A stretch of 43,536 nt of DNA from a virus (IMGVR_UViG_3300045965_000089:1-43536); one strand, 5' to 3'; positions 1 to 9,489 are shown, counted from the stretch's first letter. Numbers and translations: made by a program. Notes: a model not told the origin generated them from the letters alone.

Positions 1-224
1 ACGTGGCGCTGTTCGTGCAGCGGCACGGCCGCAAGATCCACGAATATCGCTTCGCGATCGAGGAGGATCGCTACGTCGCGCCCGATCTCACGATCCTCGC
101 CGACCACATGCTGGCGAACGGCGTGATCGACTACTGCTACCAGCAGGAGCCGGATTCGATCCTGTGGGTGGCGACGGGGGCAGGCGAATTGCATGCGCTC
201 ACCCACAACCGCGACCGCGGCGTG
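1..224. repeat. Left copy of the near-identical terminal overlap
   Basis: These bases match 43313-43536 in the same order with nine mismatches, all in the first 125 positions; the last 100 are identical. Both copies are in the same frame of the tail-nozzle gene, and joining them restores a single protein. This is what a circular or circularly permuted genome looks like when opened inside a gene. The mismatches suggest that two strain variants were joined. Confidence 0.9.
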
Positions 225-932
225 GTCGGCTGGCACCGGCATCCGCTCGGCGGCGACGGCTTCGTCGAAAGTTGCGCGTCCATCCCGCATCCCGACGGGA
301 CGCACGACGATCTCTGGCTGATCGTCCGCCGCACCGTCAATGGAACGACCCGGCGCTATATCGAGATCCTGGAACGGCCGCTTCAGCGCGGCGCGTCGAA
401 AGACGATGCCTTCTATGTCGACTGCGGCGTGAGCTACAGCGTGGCGGGCGCGCCGCAGACGGTGTTTTCCGGGCTCGATCATCTCAATGGCGAGACCGTG
501 CATATCCTCGCCGACGGCGCGGTTCTCCCGCCGCAGACCGTGCTCGGCGGGCAGGTGACGCTGAGCGAGCCGGCCGCGCGCAAGGTGCATATCGGGCTTC
601 CCTATGCCTCGCGGCTGCAAACCATGCGGGTCGAGGCCGGCGCTTCCGACGGCACCGCGCAAGGGCGCATCAAGCGGATCGCGAAGGTAGTCTTACGCCT
701 CGACACCACGCTCGGCGGCCGGGTCGGCACGCGCTTCGACCGGCTGTCCGAGATCCTCTACCGGTCGAGCGCCATGGAGATGGACGAGGCGCCCGACCTC
801 TTCACCGGCGACATCCGCATGTCGCTCGACGGCGACTGGAGCCGGGAGGGCCACATCTGCGTGTCGCAGGAGCAGCCGCTGCCGATGACGGTGACGGCGA
901 TCGTTCCGCAGGTGTCGACCAATGACGCTTGA
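3..932 (+). CDS. Tail nozzle (tail tubular protein B, T7 gp12-like), C-terminal part
   Basis: This is the C-terminal 309 residues of the tail nozzle protein whose N-terminal part begins at 41992. The frame is open from the first bases of the window, so the apparent GTG at 3 is not a true start; it corresponds to codon 442 of the gene at the other end. Joining the two parts gives about 750 residues, close to the roughly 790 of T7 gp12, which forms the tail tip through which DNA leaves the virion. The segment is rich in beta-type sequence, as expected of this family, and carries no catalytic motif. Its stop overlaps the start of the next gene by 11 bases. The assignment rests on gene order after the gp11-like adaptor and on family resemblance. 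Confidence 0.85.
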   Translation: MALFVQRHGRKIHEYRFAIEEDRYVAPDLTILADHMLANGVIDYCYQQEPDSILWVATGAGELHALTHNRDRGVVGWHRHPLGGDGFVESCASIPHPDGTHDDLWLIVRRTVNGTTRRYIEILERPLQRGASKDDAFYVDCGVSYSVAGAPQTVFSGLDHLNGETVHILADGAVLPPQTVLGGQVTLSEPAARKVHIGLPYASRLQTMRVEAGASDGTAQGRIKRIAKVVLRLDTTLGGRVGTRFDRLSEILYRSSAMEMDEAPDLFTGDIRMSLDGDWSREGHICVSQEQPLPMTVTAIVPQVSTNDA

Positions 933-1365
933 CATCCGCCCGCTGCTCGCGGTCGGCGAGCTGCAAGCGATCCGGCCGCAGCCGCGGCAGGCGGCGGCGC
1001 TCTTGACCACCGGATCGAGCGAAGCCGACTACGCGGCGATGCTTGCGGCCGGGCCCGGCTTCGTCGCCTACGATGCGGCCGGACCGCTCGGCGCGGTCGG
1101 CCTCGCCGTGCGCTGGCGCGGCAACGCCGCGGCCTGGGCGCTGCTTTCCGAGCGCGCGATGCATGACCCGGTCGGCGGCGTGATGATCACCGCCATGGCG
1201 CGGCGCATGCTCGAGGATGCCGGCTTCGAACGCATCGAATGCCACGTCGAGGAGAGCTGGGAGCGGGCGCACCGCTGGGTCAAGGCGCTCGGCTTTGCGA
1301 GCGAAGGGCTGATGCGCAAGTTCGTCGACGGCCGCGATTTTCGGCTTTATGCGCGGGTGAGATAA
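922..1365 (+). CDS. GNAT-like protein in the T7 gp13 position
   Basis: The 147-residue protein has the layout of a compact GNAT acetyltransferase. A beta pair with a GxVGLAV-like segment lies around residues 45-60. A helix follows, then a strand ending in IECHV, then a helix with ERAHRWVKALGF and a final strand (about residues 100-147). In T7-like phages the gene after the nozzle is gp13, a small protein needed for virion assembly that belongs to a GNAT-like family. Position and fold agree with that role. Whether it binds acetyl-CoA cannot be told from sequence, because the usual acetyl-CoA loop (RxxGxG/A) is not clear. The start overlaps the end of the nozzle gene, so the two are probably translationally coupled. 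Confidence 0.7.
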   Translation: MTLDIRPLLAVGELQAIRPQPRQAAALLTTGSSEADYAAMLAAGPGFVAYDAAGPLGAVGLAVRWRGNAAAWALLSERAMHDPVGGVMITAMARRMLEDAGFERIECHVEESWERAHRWVKALGFASEGLMRKFVDGRDFRLYARVR

Positions 1366-1848
1366 ATGGCGTTCCTTCCTGCCGTGCTGGGCGTTGCCGG
1401 CGCCGCGATGTCGGCTTTTGGCTCAATCTATGCCGGCCAGGCGCAGGCCAATGCCGCCAACTACAATGCGCAGGTGCAGGCCCAGCTCGCGCAGCAGCGG
1501 CGCGAGGAAGGCGCCGCGCACGCCGAGCAGGCGACGCGCGAGATGCGCCGCAATCTCGGGCTGCAGCGCGCCGCGATCGGCGAGAGCGGGTTTGGCTATT
1601 CCGGCTCGCTGTTCGACGTTTCGCAGCAGTCGGCGGCGAACCAGGATCTCGACGTGCTGACGCTCGCGCACGAGGGCAATGTCGCGGCCATCGGCCACCT
1701 CAACAACGCGCAGCGCTTGCGCGCGGAGGCGGAGGCGGCGCGCACCGGCGGCTACATCGGCGGCGCGACGCGGCTCTTGTCCGGGCTCGGCAGCTTCGGC
1801 TACGGGCGCTCCGGGACCGGCGGCGGCATGTCGAATTTGTGGGTCTAA
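1366..1848 (+). CDS. Internal virion protein, T7 gp14-like
   Basis: A protein of 160 residues. It starts with a hydrophobic Ala/Gly-rich segment (about residues 4-25). A long Gln/Ala/Arg-rich helical stretch follows (about 28-70), then a Gly-rich C-terminus. T7 gp14 has the same design: a small internal core protein that inserts into the host outer membrane during DNA ejection. The gene starts directly after the preceding stop and precedes the giant core protein, which matches the gp13-gp14-gp15/16 order. Sequence similarity to gp14 itself is not evident by eye, so the call rests on layout and position. Confidence 0.65.
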   Translation: MAFLPAVLGVAGAAMSAFGSIYAGQAQANAANYNAQVQAQLAQQRREEGAAHAEQATREMRRNLGLQRAAIGESGFGYSGSLFDVSQQSAANQDLDVLTLAHEGNVAAIGHLNNAQRLRAEAEAARTGGYIGGATRLLSGLGSFGYGRSGTGGGMSNLWV

Positions 1849-1882
1849 AGGGCGTTCACGCCCGTCTGGATGCAAATAGCTC

Positions 1883-4800
1883 ATGGCGATCCCGATCCCG
1901 TACTTCCAATCGCGCGAACGGGTGCAGGCGGCGTTCCCGGTCGGCCAGGCGACGCCCGACCAGTTCGGCGCCAATATCGGGCGCGAGCTCGCCGGGCTCG
2001 GCTCGACGCTGGCCATGCTCGGCGGGCGGTTCCGCGAGCAACAGGAGAAGCAGGCCGACTTCGACGCGCAGATCGCCGAGGATCAGTTCCTGCAGCGCAT
2101 GCAGGAACGGGAAGCGGAAGCGCGGCAGAACGCCGACCCGACCGGCAAGGGCCACACCACCGGCTTCATGACCACGTTCGGGCAGGAGGGCGAGCAATAC
2201 ATCCGCTCCCTGCCGCCGCCGCTGCAGCAGAAATACCGGGCGCGGCTGGCAAACTTCACCCGGCAATACGCGGCACGCTCGGCCACGTTCGAGCGCGATG
2301 CGCGGCTCGGCTACGAAAGCAACGAGCTGGATCGCTATCGCGATGCTGCCGTCGCCGGTCTTGCCGGCAGGCCTGACGATTACGATGCGCAGCTGGCCGA
2401 ATACGAAAACCGGGTGAACACTTCCGGCCTCGATGCCGGGCGCAAGCACGAGCGGATCGAGGATTTCAAGAAGCGCGCCTACCAATCCCGGCTGCAGGGA
2501 TTGGTCGACGCCAACCGCTACGATGAAGCGAAGGAGATGGAGCGGCAGCGCGGCGAGGAACTGCGGCGGCGAGAGCGCATTGGACCAGTCTCGCAACAAG
2601 ACCGCGACCTGATGATCCGCACGGTCATCGGCGAGGCGAGGGGCGAATCCGACGAGGGCCAGGCGGCGGTCGCCAATGTCATCCTGAACCGTGCCGGTTC
2701 GGGTCGCCATGGCAAAACCGTGCGCGACGTCGTCATGGCGCCGGGACAGTTCGAGCCGTGGTCGACACGGCGCCAGGAGCTGGAGGCGATCTCGCCGGAG
2801 TCGGCGGAATACCGGCGCGCCGCCGCCAATGTCGATCGCGCGCTGGCCGGCGGCGAAGATCCCACCAGGGGGGCGACGCATTTCTATTCGCCGGTGGAGA
2901 TGGCGCGGCGCGGGCAACCGGCGCCGGCCTGGGCAAGAGGCGAAGGGCAGCGCATCGGCGGGCACGCCTTCTATGCGCCGGAAGGTCCGGTTTCCCGGTT
3001 CGGCGGCGGGCCGCGCGCCGTCGGTGGCAGCGACAAACAGTTCACCATGGCCGGTCTGCCGATCCGCTACGTCGCCGACGAAGGCCGCGAGTATGGCCGG
3101 GCCGCAACCGCCAATGCGCAGCCGTTCCGCGCCATCGTCGCGCACCATACCGGCAGCGATACGCTGCAAGGATCGATGGCGCCGCTGAAAGGCGACCCGT
3201 CCCGCGGCGGCGGCTCGTTCGGCTATCATTTCTATATCGACAAGGACGGCACGGTCTATCAGGGCGTGCCGCTCGACAAGCGCACCAATCACGTCAAGGG
3301 ACCGGGACAGGCGCAGCGCACGAGCCGGCCTGACATTGCCAACGAGAACGCGATCGGCATCTCGTTCGTCGGCTCCGGCGGTGAGACGCAGGCGCAGAAG
3401 GATGCCGCGGCGCGGCTCGCTGCGGGACTGATGCAGAAATACGGCATCGCGCCGGACAATGTCGTCGGGCATGGCGAGATCCAGGGCGACCGGCAGTCCG
3501 GCGAAGGACAGGCGCTGGTTGCGGCCGTTCGCAGCGGACGGGGAACGCAGACCGCGCAGGCGGCGACGGGCACGATGACGGATGCCACGAGCCAGACGCG
3601 GTCGGCGGCCGAGTCCGTTCTGCCCGGTGTCGGCGTCGTCGACCGGATGATCGCCCAACGCGACGCAAGGCTCGCGACGCAGGCAAATCGCGAGACTGCG
3701 GATTACTCGCAGTTCATCCGCGACGGCAACGAGCGTGACCCGGCCAAGGAAGCCGAATTCGTCCAGCGTTACGGCCCGAACGTCGGCAAGCTCGCACAGG
3801 AAAGTTTCGACAAGGATGCCGCCTATGGCGCCAAGGTCAAGTCCATCGCCACCGCTACGCCGGAGGAATTGGATACGATCATCAAGGATTACGAGGAACG
3901 GAAGAAATCGCCGGAAGACTATCGCATCAACAAGGCGGAACTGGATGCCATCGGCAAGATCATCCAAGATCGTAATGCAACCCTGGTGAAAGACCCGGCA
4001 ACCTATGCCGCGAGATATTCTCCCGAGGTGCGGCAGTCGGCGCAGACGATGGCGACAGCAGCACGAGCGGCACCGGCCCAGCTGCCAGGATTGTCGCAGG
4101 ATTATGCCGCCGCAACGCTCGCCGAGCAGGCGCGGCTTGGCGTGCCGCCGGAATTACAGCGCATCGCCACGCCGGAGATGGCCGCAGCCATCGGCAAGCA
4201 GTTCGAGGACAATCCGGTCAATGCCGCCAATCTGATGCAAGGCCTGCAGGCGCAATGGGGATCGATGTGGCCGAAGGTGCATGGCGAGATTGCCAAGAAC
4301 CTGCCCGGCACAGCGGTCGTGATCGGCACCATGAACCAGCCGGATCAGGCGCATGCCGCGCAGCGGCTGGCGCAGCTCTCGAAAATCCCGCTCAAGGAAA
4401 TGGAGAAGGCCTACAAGGACGAGGAATTGAAAGGCAGAGACGGGTTGCAGCAGACCGTGCTGGAGCGGATGCGCGGCTTCCGCTCGACGCTGGTGAACAA
4501 TCCCGGCGCGGAAATCACCTTCAATCAGTTCCAGGAAGCAATCTACAAGCTGGCCATGGACAACATGGGCCACGGCGACTCGGTCGAGCGCGCCGCCAGC
4601 CGCGCCTATGAGGATGTTATCGGCAAGAAGTTCACCATGGTCGGCATGGCGCGCATCCCCAACGAATACAACAGCGGCCTGATCATGCATGGCGCCGAGC
4701 AGGCGCTCACGCAGCTGCTGCCACAGAGCGACATCGATCTGCCGACGGCGACGCCGGGAGGCATGAAACCGGAATACTTCAAGGAGCAATTCGTCCGTTC

Positions 4801-5107
4801 ATTACAGGCCGGTAAAGGCTTTTGGGTCACATCATTCGACCAAACGGGCCTGACACTAATGCAGGAGCCGACCCGCAAGGCGGTGACGATCGATGGGAAG
4901 CCGTTCACGGTGTCCTGGGAAAGGCTCCTGCAATTGAGCGCAGGCGCCAACGATACTGCACCGCTTTCCGAACACGAGATTATTTATGGCCTGACGCCGC
5001 AAATGCGGAGCATGCCAGCGCCGCCGCCAGTGCCGGAACCGACAGCATCGCCGCCGCCTTCTGTTCCTCCGGCGCAAGGGCTGACCATGCCGGGCGGCAT
5101 GCCATGA
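1883..5107 (+). CDS. Large internal virion protein with SleB-type hydrolase and N-acetylmuramoyl-L-alanine amidase domains
   Basis: This 1074-residue protein occupies the place of the T7 core proteins that are ejected with the DNA. After a helical, charged N-terminus comes a SleB/CwlJ-type cell-wall hydrolase domain (about residues 240-372). It starts with an IGEARGE motif carrying the presumed catalytic Glu and contains the family's GATHFYS segment. Next is an Amidase_2 domain (about 415-540) with VAHHTGS, a FGYHFYID strand and VGHGEIQGDR, which hold the expected zinc ligands. The remaining 500 residues are helical and end in a Pro-rich tail. T7 gp16 carries one lytic transglycosylase domain. 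Here two different enzymes would cut glycan and peptide bonds while the tail crosses the wall. The stop overlaps the next start as ATGA. Confidence 0.85.
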   Translation: MAIPIPYFQSRERVQAAFPVGQATPDQFGANIGRELAGLGSTLAMLGGRFREQQEKQADFDAQIAEDQFLQRMQEREAEARQNADPTGKGHTTGFMTTFGQEGEQYIRSLPPPLQQKYRARLANFTRQYAARSATFERDARLGYESNELDRYRDAAVAGLAGRPDDYDAQLAEYENRVNTSGLDAGRKHERIEDFKKRAYQSRLQGLVDANRYDEAKEMERQRGEELRRRERIGPVSQQDRDLMIRTVIGEARGESDEGQAAVANVILNRAGSGRHGKTVRDVVMAPGQFEPWSTRRQELEAISPESAEYRRAAANVDRALAGGEDPTRGATHFYSPVEMARRGQPAPAWARGEGQRIGGHAFYAPEGPVSRFGGGPRAVGGSDKQFTMAGLPIRYVADEGREYGRAATANAQPFRAIVAHHTGSDTLQGSMAPLKGDPSRGGGSFGYHFYIDKDGTVYQGVPLDKRTNHVKGPGQAQRTSRPDIANENAIGISFVGSGGETQAQKDAAARLAAGLMQKYGIAPDNVVGHGEIQGDRQSGEGQALVAAVRSGRGTQTAQAATGTMTDATSQTRSAAESVLPGVGVVDRMIAQRDARLATQANRETADYSQFIRDGNERDPAKEAEFVQRYGPNVGKLAQESFDKDAAYGAKVKSIATATPEELDTIIKDYEERKKSPEDYRINKAELDAIGKIIQDRNATLVKDPATYAARYSPEVRQSAQTMATAARAAPAQLPGLSQDYAAATLAEQARLGVPPELQRIATPEMAAAIGKQFEDNPVNAANLMQGLQAQWGSMWPKVHGEIAKNLPGTAVVIGTMNQPDQAHAAQRLAQLSKIPLKEMEKAYKDEELKGRDGLQQTVLERMRGFRSTLVNNPGAEITFNQFQEAIYKLAMDNMGHGDSVERAASRAYEDVIGKKFTMVGMARIPNEYNSGLIMHGAEQALTQLLPQSDIDLPTATPGGMKPEYFKEQFVRSLQAGKGFWVTSFDQTGLTLMQEPTRKAVTIDGKPFTVSWERLLQLSAGANDTAPLSEHEIIYGLTPQMRSMPAPPPVPEPTASPPPSVPPAQGLTMPGGMP

Positions 5108-6759
5108 CGCTGTTCCTGCCACAAGTTCGCACCGGACCGATCTTCTGGTCGGACGTTCAGGCGCCGATGTCGGACGTGCTGGCCGCGCAGGCCGAGGAAG
5201 CCTGGGTGCGCTCGCCGACGCCGTCGATCGGTCGCGCCATCGAATTGCGCAATGCCGCACAGGGCGTGCCGCTCGGCGTCGGCGCCGATACCGGCGAGAT
5301 CCAGCTTGCGGAACCCTCGCCGATGGTTTCGGCGCAAGACGCGCGCGCGCGCATCAAGGAAGAAGGATTGCAGCTCACCGTTCCCGATACCGGCATCCGC
5401 CAGGATCAGCTCGACATCCTGATCGAGCGCAAGTCGAACGAGCGCAGGCGCAAGGACATCATGGCGCGCGGGCCGTCCGGCATCGGCCCGGCGATGGCCA
5501 ATATCGGTACCGCGCTCGCGGTTTCAGCGATGGACCCGCTCAATGTGGCGACCGCGTTCGTGCCGGTGATCGGGCCGTCACGTTATGCCACGGCATTGGC
5601 GCAGGCCGGCGGCGCGGTTGGGCGCGGGCTTGTGCGGGCGCGGGTCGGGGCGGTTGAAGGAGCCGTCGGCGCCGCCATCGTCGAGCCGATCGTCTACGGC
5701 GTCGCGCAGCAGGAGCAGGCCGACTATCACCTGGCCGACAGCCTGCTGGCGATTGGCCTCGGCACCGCGCTCGGCGGCGGCCTGCACGTCGGCATAGGCG
5801 CGGCGGGAGACGCGATCGCGCGCGGCCTGCCGTGGCAGACGACCAAGCCTGTCGACGCGCCGATCCCGCGCATCCTGGAACAGGTTCCGGCGGAAGCGCG
5901 CGAGGCGGCGCTGCGTGTCGGCATCTCGCAAGCGCTGACCGGGCGGGCAATTGATGTTGAGCCGGCGCTGCGTTCGAGTGAGACGCCGATCCGCGGTGGT
6001 GAGTTCGAGCAGCCTACGGCGGCAGTGCGTCAAGCCGGGGCAGCCATCGCCGGAGAACCTGCGCCGCCCGCGCGGTCCGAAGTTCCGCTTGCGACTGAAA
6101 CCGTGCCGCCGCAAACACCGGATACCGTTCGTTTCTATCATGGCGGTGTCGATCCGACGAGCGGCGGTCCGCGCTGGCTGACGCCCGATCCTGCTTATGC
6201 GCGCGATTTCCGGACGGGGGGAGGAAAGCCGAACGAGGTTCACTATGTCGATGTTCCGAAAGGGCATCCGGTCGAGGTCGCGGCCCGGCTATGGGATGAG
6301 ATCGATGAGGCGGGCCAGACCAACATGGTCGGTCGTTACGGCAACATCGAAGCTTCGGAAGACATTGCCAAGCAACTGAAACCATTCGCACCGATGAATG
6401 TATCAAAGCTTGCGGTTCGCCAGGCCGTGACCAGCAGTTCGCCTTTCCGTCCGGAGGATGTCGCCGCCGCCGGTGCCAAGAACTTCACGCCCGAGGAGGG
6501 TCGTTTGGTCGACATGCAGGCCGTCCGCGCCGGCGACGAAACCGTCAAGGCCGCGCCGGCCAATGACGATGCGGCTGTCATCCAGGAAAGTCTCGCCGAC
6601 ATCATGCAGGACACACAGAACCTCGCCCGCGCGCTCGGCGACGAGGAACTGGTGGCGCGCGAGTTGAAGCCGTTCGACGAGCTGACGGAGACGGCCGACG
6701 CCTATGGGCGGGCGGTGCAGGCGGCCGCCAATTGCGGACTGCGGCGGGGCGGCGGATGA
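5104..6759 (+). CDS. Putative internal/ejected virion protein with an ADP-ribosyltransferase-like segment
   Basis: The ATG at 5104 overlaps the preceding stop as ATGA. The frame is open further upstream (to 4822), but that part lies inside the previous gene and is unlikely to be used. The product has 551 residues. Its N-terminal half contains Ala/Gly-rich, weakly hydrophobic stretches (about residues 140-240). Around residue 345 it has RFYHGG, followed about 15 residues later by a W-L-T-P-DPAYARDF segment and then VHYVDVPK. This spacing recalls the His and Tyr regions of H-Y-E type ADP-ribosyltransferase folds seen in phage polyvalent proteins; a catalytic Glu is not obvious. The gene sits between two large core proteins, so it is probably packaged and injected. 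The enzymatic reading is inference only. Confidence 0.6.
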   Translation: MTLFLPQVRTGPIFWSDVQAPMSDVLAAQAEEAWVRSPTPSIGRAIELRNAAQGVPLGVGADTGEIQLAEPSPMVSAQDARARIKEEGLQLTVPDTGIRQDQLDILIERKSNERRRKDIMARGPSGIGPAMANIGTALAVSAMDPLNVATAFVPVIGPSRYATALAQAGGAVGRGLVRARVGAVEGAVGAAIVEPIVYGVAQQEQADYHLADSLLAIGLGTALGGGLHVGIGAAGDAIARGLPWQTTKPVDAPIPRILEQVPAEAREAALRVGISQALTGRAIDVEPALRSSETPIRGGEFEQPTAAVRQAGAAIAGEPAPPARSEVPLATETVPPQTPDTVRFYHGGVDPTSGGPRWLTPDPAYARDFRTGGGKPNEVHYVDVPKGHPVEVAARLWDEIDEAGQTNMVGRYGNIEASEDIAKQLKPFAPMNVSKLAVRQAVTSSSPFRPEDVAAAGAKNFTPEEGRLVDMQAVRAGDETVKAAPANDDAAVIQESLADIMQDTQNLARALGDEELVARELKPFDELTETADAYGRAVQAAANCGLRRGGG

Positions 6760-9236
6760 GCTACCAGGACTGCATCGACGAGATCAAGCGCGCCGCCGGC
6801 CGCGATCTCAGCGACGACGAGCTCGACGACCTGCTGACGGAATTGCAGCGGCGCTCGCGCGAGCGGCAACTGACGGCCTCCGCAGAAGGCTTGGATGAAG
6901 CCGCGCTGAAGGCCGCCGACGACTATGCCGCGCAAATGGCCGAGCAGGCGCTGATCGAGAAGCGCAATGCCGCGATCGGCCTGAAGACGCGGCTCGAGGC
7001 GATCGACTACATCCGCACGCAATTCGCCGGCAAGGAAGGACTCGGGCTCGAGGCCGTGCTGGTCGGCGTGAATCGGCCGCGGCCGGGAGCACGGGCCTCG
7101 GTCGGCGCGGAGCAGACGCAACTCACAAATTACTACCTCGGCGGCTTCATGTCGGACATCGAGGTGGCCGGATTGCGCAAGGAGCTTGCCTCCGGCGCCT
7201 TCGACCGCGACATCGCGCGGGCGCTGCGGGCCAAGGAAGACAATATCGACGCGCCGCCAGGCATTCCGGAGGAGGCGGCGCGCATCGCCGACATCGCCTA
7301 CAAGTGGCAGGAAGCGGTGCGCCAGGACGCCAACAATTCCGGCGCCTGGATCAAGAGGATGCCGGGCTACATCGTGCGGCAGTCGCACGATTCCTACAAG
7401 ATCATGCGGGCTGGCTATGAGGCCTGGAAGGCCGCCATTCTGCCGAAGCTCGATCCCGACCGCACCTTCGAGGGCCGCGATCCCGAGAAGTTCCTACAGG
7501 CGGCCTACAAGCAGTTGTCCGACGGCAATCATCTGAAGACGTCGGATGCCGAGCCGACCGGGTTCAAGGGGCCGTCCAATATTGCCAAGCGGGTGAGCGC
7601 CGAGCGGGCGCTGCATTTCAAGTCGGCGGACGACTGGTTCGATTACAACGAGCAATTCGGCGTCGGCAATCTGCGCGAGGCCTTGCTACGCGGCTTCGAA
7701 TGGCATGCCCAGACCACCGGCTTGATGCGCAAGCTCGGACCCAATCCGGGGGCCAATCTGAACACTATCATGGGCGAGCTGGTGAAGGGCGGCGCACTGA
7801 TAAGCCGCGCGGAAGAACGGACGGCGCACAACAGTCTGGCGACGCTCGACGGCACGACGCGGCTTGCCGTCAATCGGATGAGCGCGCAGATCGGCGCCAG
7901 CGTCCGCGTCGGCGAGAACATCGCCAAGCTCGGCGGCGCGGTGCTGTCGCAGATGGGCGACATTCCGGTCTACGCCTCGGAAATGCGCTATCAGGGGCGC
8001 GGCTTCCTGAGCGCCATGGGCGAAGCCGTCGCCGGACTGATGCGCGGCCGCAACCGGCACGAGATGGCCGAGATCGACGGCATGATCGGCGTGCTGCACG
8101 AGGGCATGCGCGGCGACATGGCCGGGCGGTTCTCGCTCGGCAACGATGCCATGCCCGGCATCATGTCGCAGATCCAGCAAATGTTCTTCAAGCTGAACCT
8201 GATGCAATGGTGGCAGGATAAGCTGCGCGCGACGGCCACGCGCGCGATGTCGCACCGGCTTGCGCTCAACCGCAATCTGCCGTTTGCCGAGCTGGATGCC
8301 GATCTGCAGCGGGTGCTGCGCCTGTTCAACATCGACGAGAAGCGATGGAACGTGATCCGCTCGGCGTCGACGAAGGAAGCGGACGGCCGCGACTATGTGG
8401 TGACGGAAACGATCCTCGACCTGCCAGACGAGGCCGTGGCCGGCATCCTGGCCGATCAGGGCAAAGCGCTGACGCCGGCGCGCGCCAGAGCGATGAAACG
8501 CGAGATCGCGGACCAGCTTCGCACCTACTACGTCGACCGCTCTGGCTATGCTGTGCTTGAGCCGGATGCGCGGGTGCGGACGACTATGCTGCGTGGCACG
8601 CAGCCGGGCACGGTCGAAGGCGAGATGCTGCGGTTCTTCGGCCAGTTCAAGTCGTTTGCCGTCGGCACGGTGCAGAAGACGCTCGGCCGGGAAATCTACG
8701 GGCGCGGCGCCAACACGCTCGGCGAGGCTCTGCGCAACGGCAACGGCGAGATGCTCGGCGTGGCGCAGCTCATGCTATGGAGCGCGGCCTTCGGCTATGC
8801 CGCGATGTCGGCCAAGGATCTGGTGAAGGGCCGGACGCCGCGCGATCCGACCAATCCGAACACCTGGTTCGCCGCGCTGGCGCAGGGCGGCGGCGGCGGC
8901 ATCTATGGCGACTTTCTGTTCGGCGAGGTGAAGAACCGCTTCGGCCATGGCGTCGTCACGACGCTGGCGGGACCGGCAGCCGGCACGTTCCAGGACATCG
9001 TCGATCTTTACGGACGCGTGCGCGCGGGCGACGATGTGGCGTCGGCGGCATTCCGCACGGGGTTGAACAACACGCCGTTCATGAACCTGTTCTACACCCG
9101 CATCGTGATGGACTATCTGTTCCTGTATCAGATCCAGGAAAGCCTCAATCCCGGTTCGCTGCGGCGGATGGAGCGGCGGATCGAGAAGGAGAACGATCAG
9201 ACGTTTCTGATCCGTCCGTCGCAATGGGTTCGTTAG
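6756..9236 (+). CDS. Large internal virion (core) protein
   Basis: ATG at 6756 overlaps the previous stop (ATGA) and gives 826 residues; a TTG eight codons upstream is less likely. The N-terminus is a charged helical segment. The rest is largely helical with Gly/Ala-rich stretches, notably FGYAAMS around residue 690 and a QGGGGGIYGD run around residue 712. No catalytic motif is visible. Size and position after the other core proteins and before the tail fibre match the last T7-type ejection protein (gp16), but without its transglycosylase domain, which has moved to the protein at 1883. I recognise the arrangement rather than the sequence. Confidence 0.65.
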   Translation: MSYQDCIDEIKRAAGRDLSDDELDDLLTELQRRSRERQLTASAEGLDEAALKAADDYAAQMAEQALIEKRNAAIGLKTRLEAIDYIRTQFAGKEGLGLEAVLVGVNRPRPGARASVGAEQTQLTNYYLGGFMSDIEVAGLRKELASGAFDRDIARALRAKEDNIDAPPGIPEEAARIADIAYKWQEAVRQDANNSGAWIKRMPGYIVRQSHDSYKIMRAGYEAWKAAILPKLDPDRTFEGRDPEKFLQAAYKQLSDGNHLKTSDAEPTGFKGPSNIAKRVSAERALHFKSADDWFDYNEQFGVGNLREALLRGFEWHAQTTGLMRKLGPNPGANLNTIMGELVKGGALISRAEERTAHNSLATLDGTTRLAVNRMSAQIGASVRVGENIAKLGGAVLSQMGDIPVYASEMRYQGRGFLSAMGEAVAGLMRGRNRHEMAEIDGMIGVLHEGMRGDMAGRFSLGNDAMPGIMSQIQQMFFKLNLMQWWQDKLRATATRAMSHRLALNRNLPFAELDADLQRVLRLFNIDEKRWNVIRSASTKEADGRDYVVTETILDLPDEAVAGILADQGKALTPARARAMKREIADQLRTYYVDRSGYAVLEPDARVRTTMLRGTQPGTVEGEMLRFFGQFKSFAVGTVQKTLGREIYGRGANTLGEALRNGNGEMLGVAQLMLWSAAFGYAAMSAKDLVKGRTPRDPTNPNTWFAALAQGGGGGIYGDFLFGEVKNRFGHGVVTTLAGPAAGTFQDIVDLYGRVRAGDDVASAAFRTGLNNTPFMNLFYTRIVMDYLFLYQIQESLNPGSLRRMERRIEKENDQTFLIRPSQWVR

Positions 9237-9435
9237 CGCGGCGCTCTGTATCCTTGGGTTGCAGCGCCCAAACGGCGCCGATCGTTCCAAGAAAGATGAT
9301 GGCCAATCCAGCCATGAGCCATGGCATGAACTCGTCATTGTGGAATTTGTAGGTTGCGTTCCAGTGCAAGCACAAAACAAACCACGCGGCTCCTGCAACC
9401 AAGGACACGCGGCCAACTCGTCTGAGATCAAGCAT
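9145..9435 (-). CDS. Small two-helix membrane protein, probable moron
   Basis: On the strand opposite to the late operon, a 96-residue protein with two hydrophobic segments (about residues 11-27 and 38-60) and a polar Ser/Arg/Ala-rich C-terminus. The ATG at 9435 has an AGG about 10 bases upstream; a TTG two codons earlier is the alternative. Its last 92 bases overlap the end of the core protein gene on the other strand. The non-overlapping part is visibly richer in AT than its neighbours, which favours a separately acquired gene. Proteins of this kind in phages often alter host membranes or exclude other phages, but no function can be read here. Confidence 0.5.
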   Translation of the reverse strand: MLDLRRVGRVSLVAGAAWFVLCLHWNATYKFHNDEFMPWLMAGLAIIFLGTIGAVWALQPKDTERRANEPIATDGSETSDRSPSRSAAPSAAANRD

Positions 9436-9489
9436 ACGCAAACCGTACCTTAATCGCCGCCGCGCGCAAGGCGAACAAACCGTGACAGG

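Noticed and set aside
1856-3967. 703-residue open frame on the - strand
   Set aside because: It lies fully opposite the core protein with clear SleB and amidase motifs. It is open because of high GC and shows no domain of its own.
4822-5103. Upstream extension of the gene at 5104
   Set aside because: It would overlap 94 codons of the previous gene. The ATGA overlap at 5104 is the natural start.
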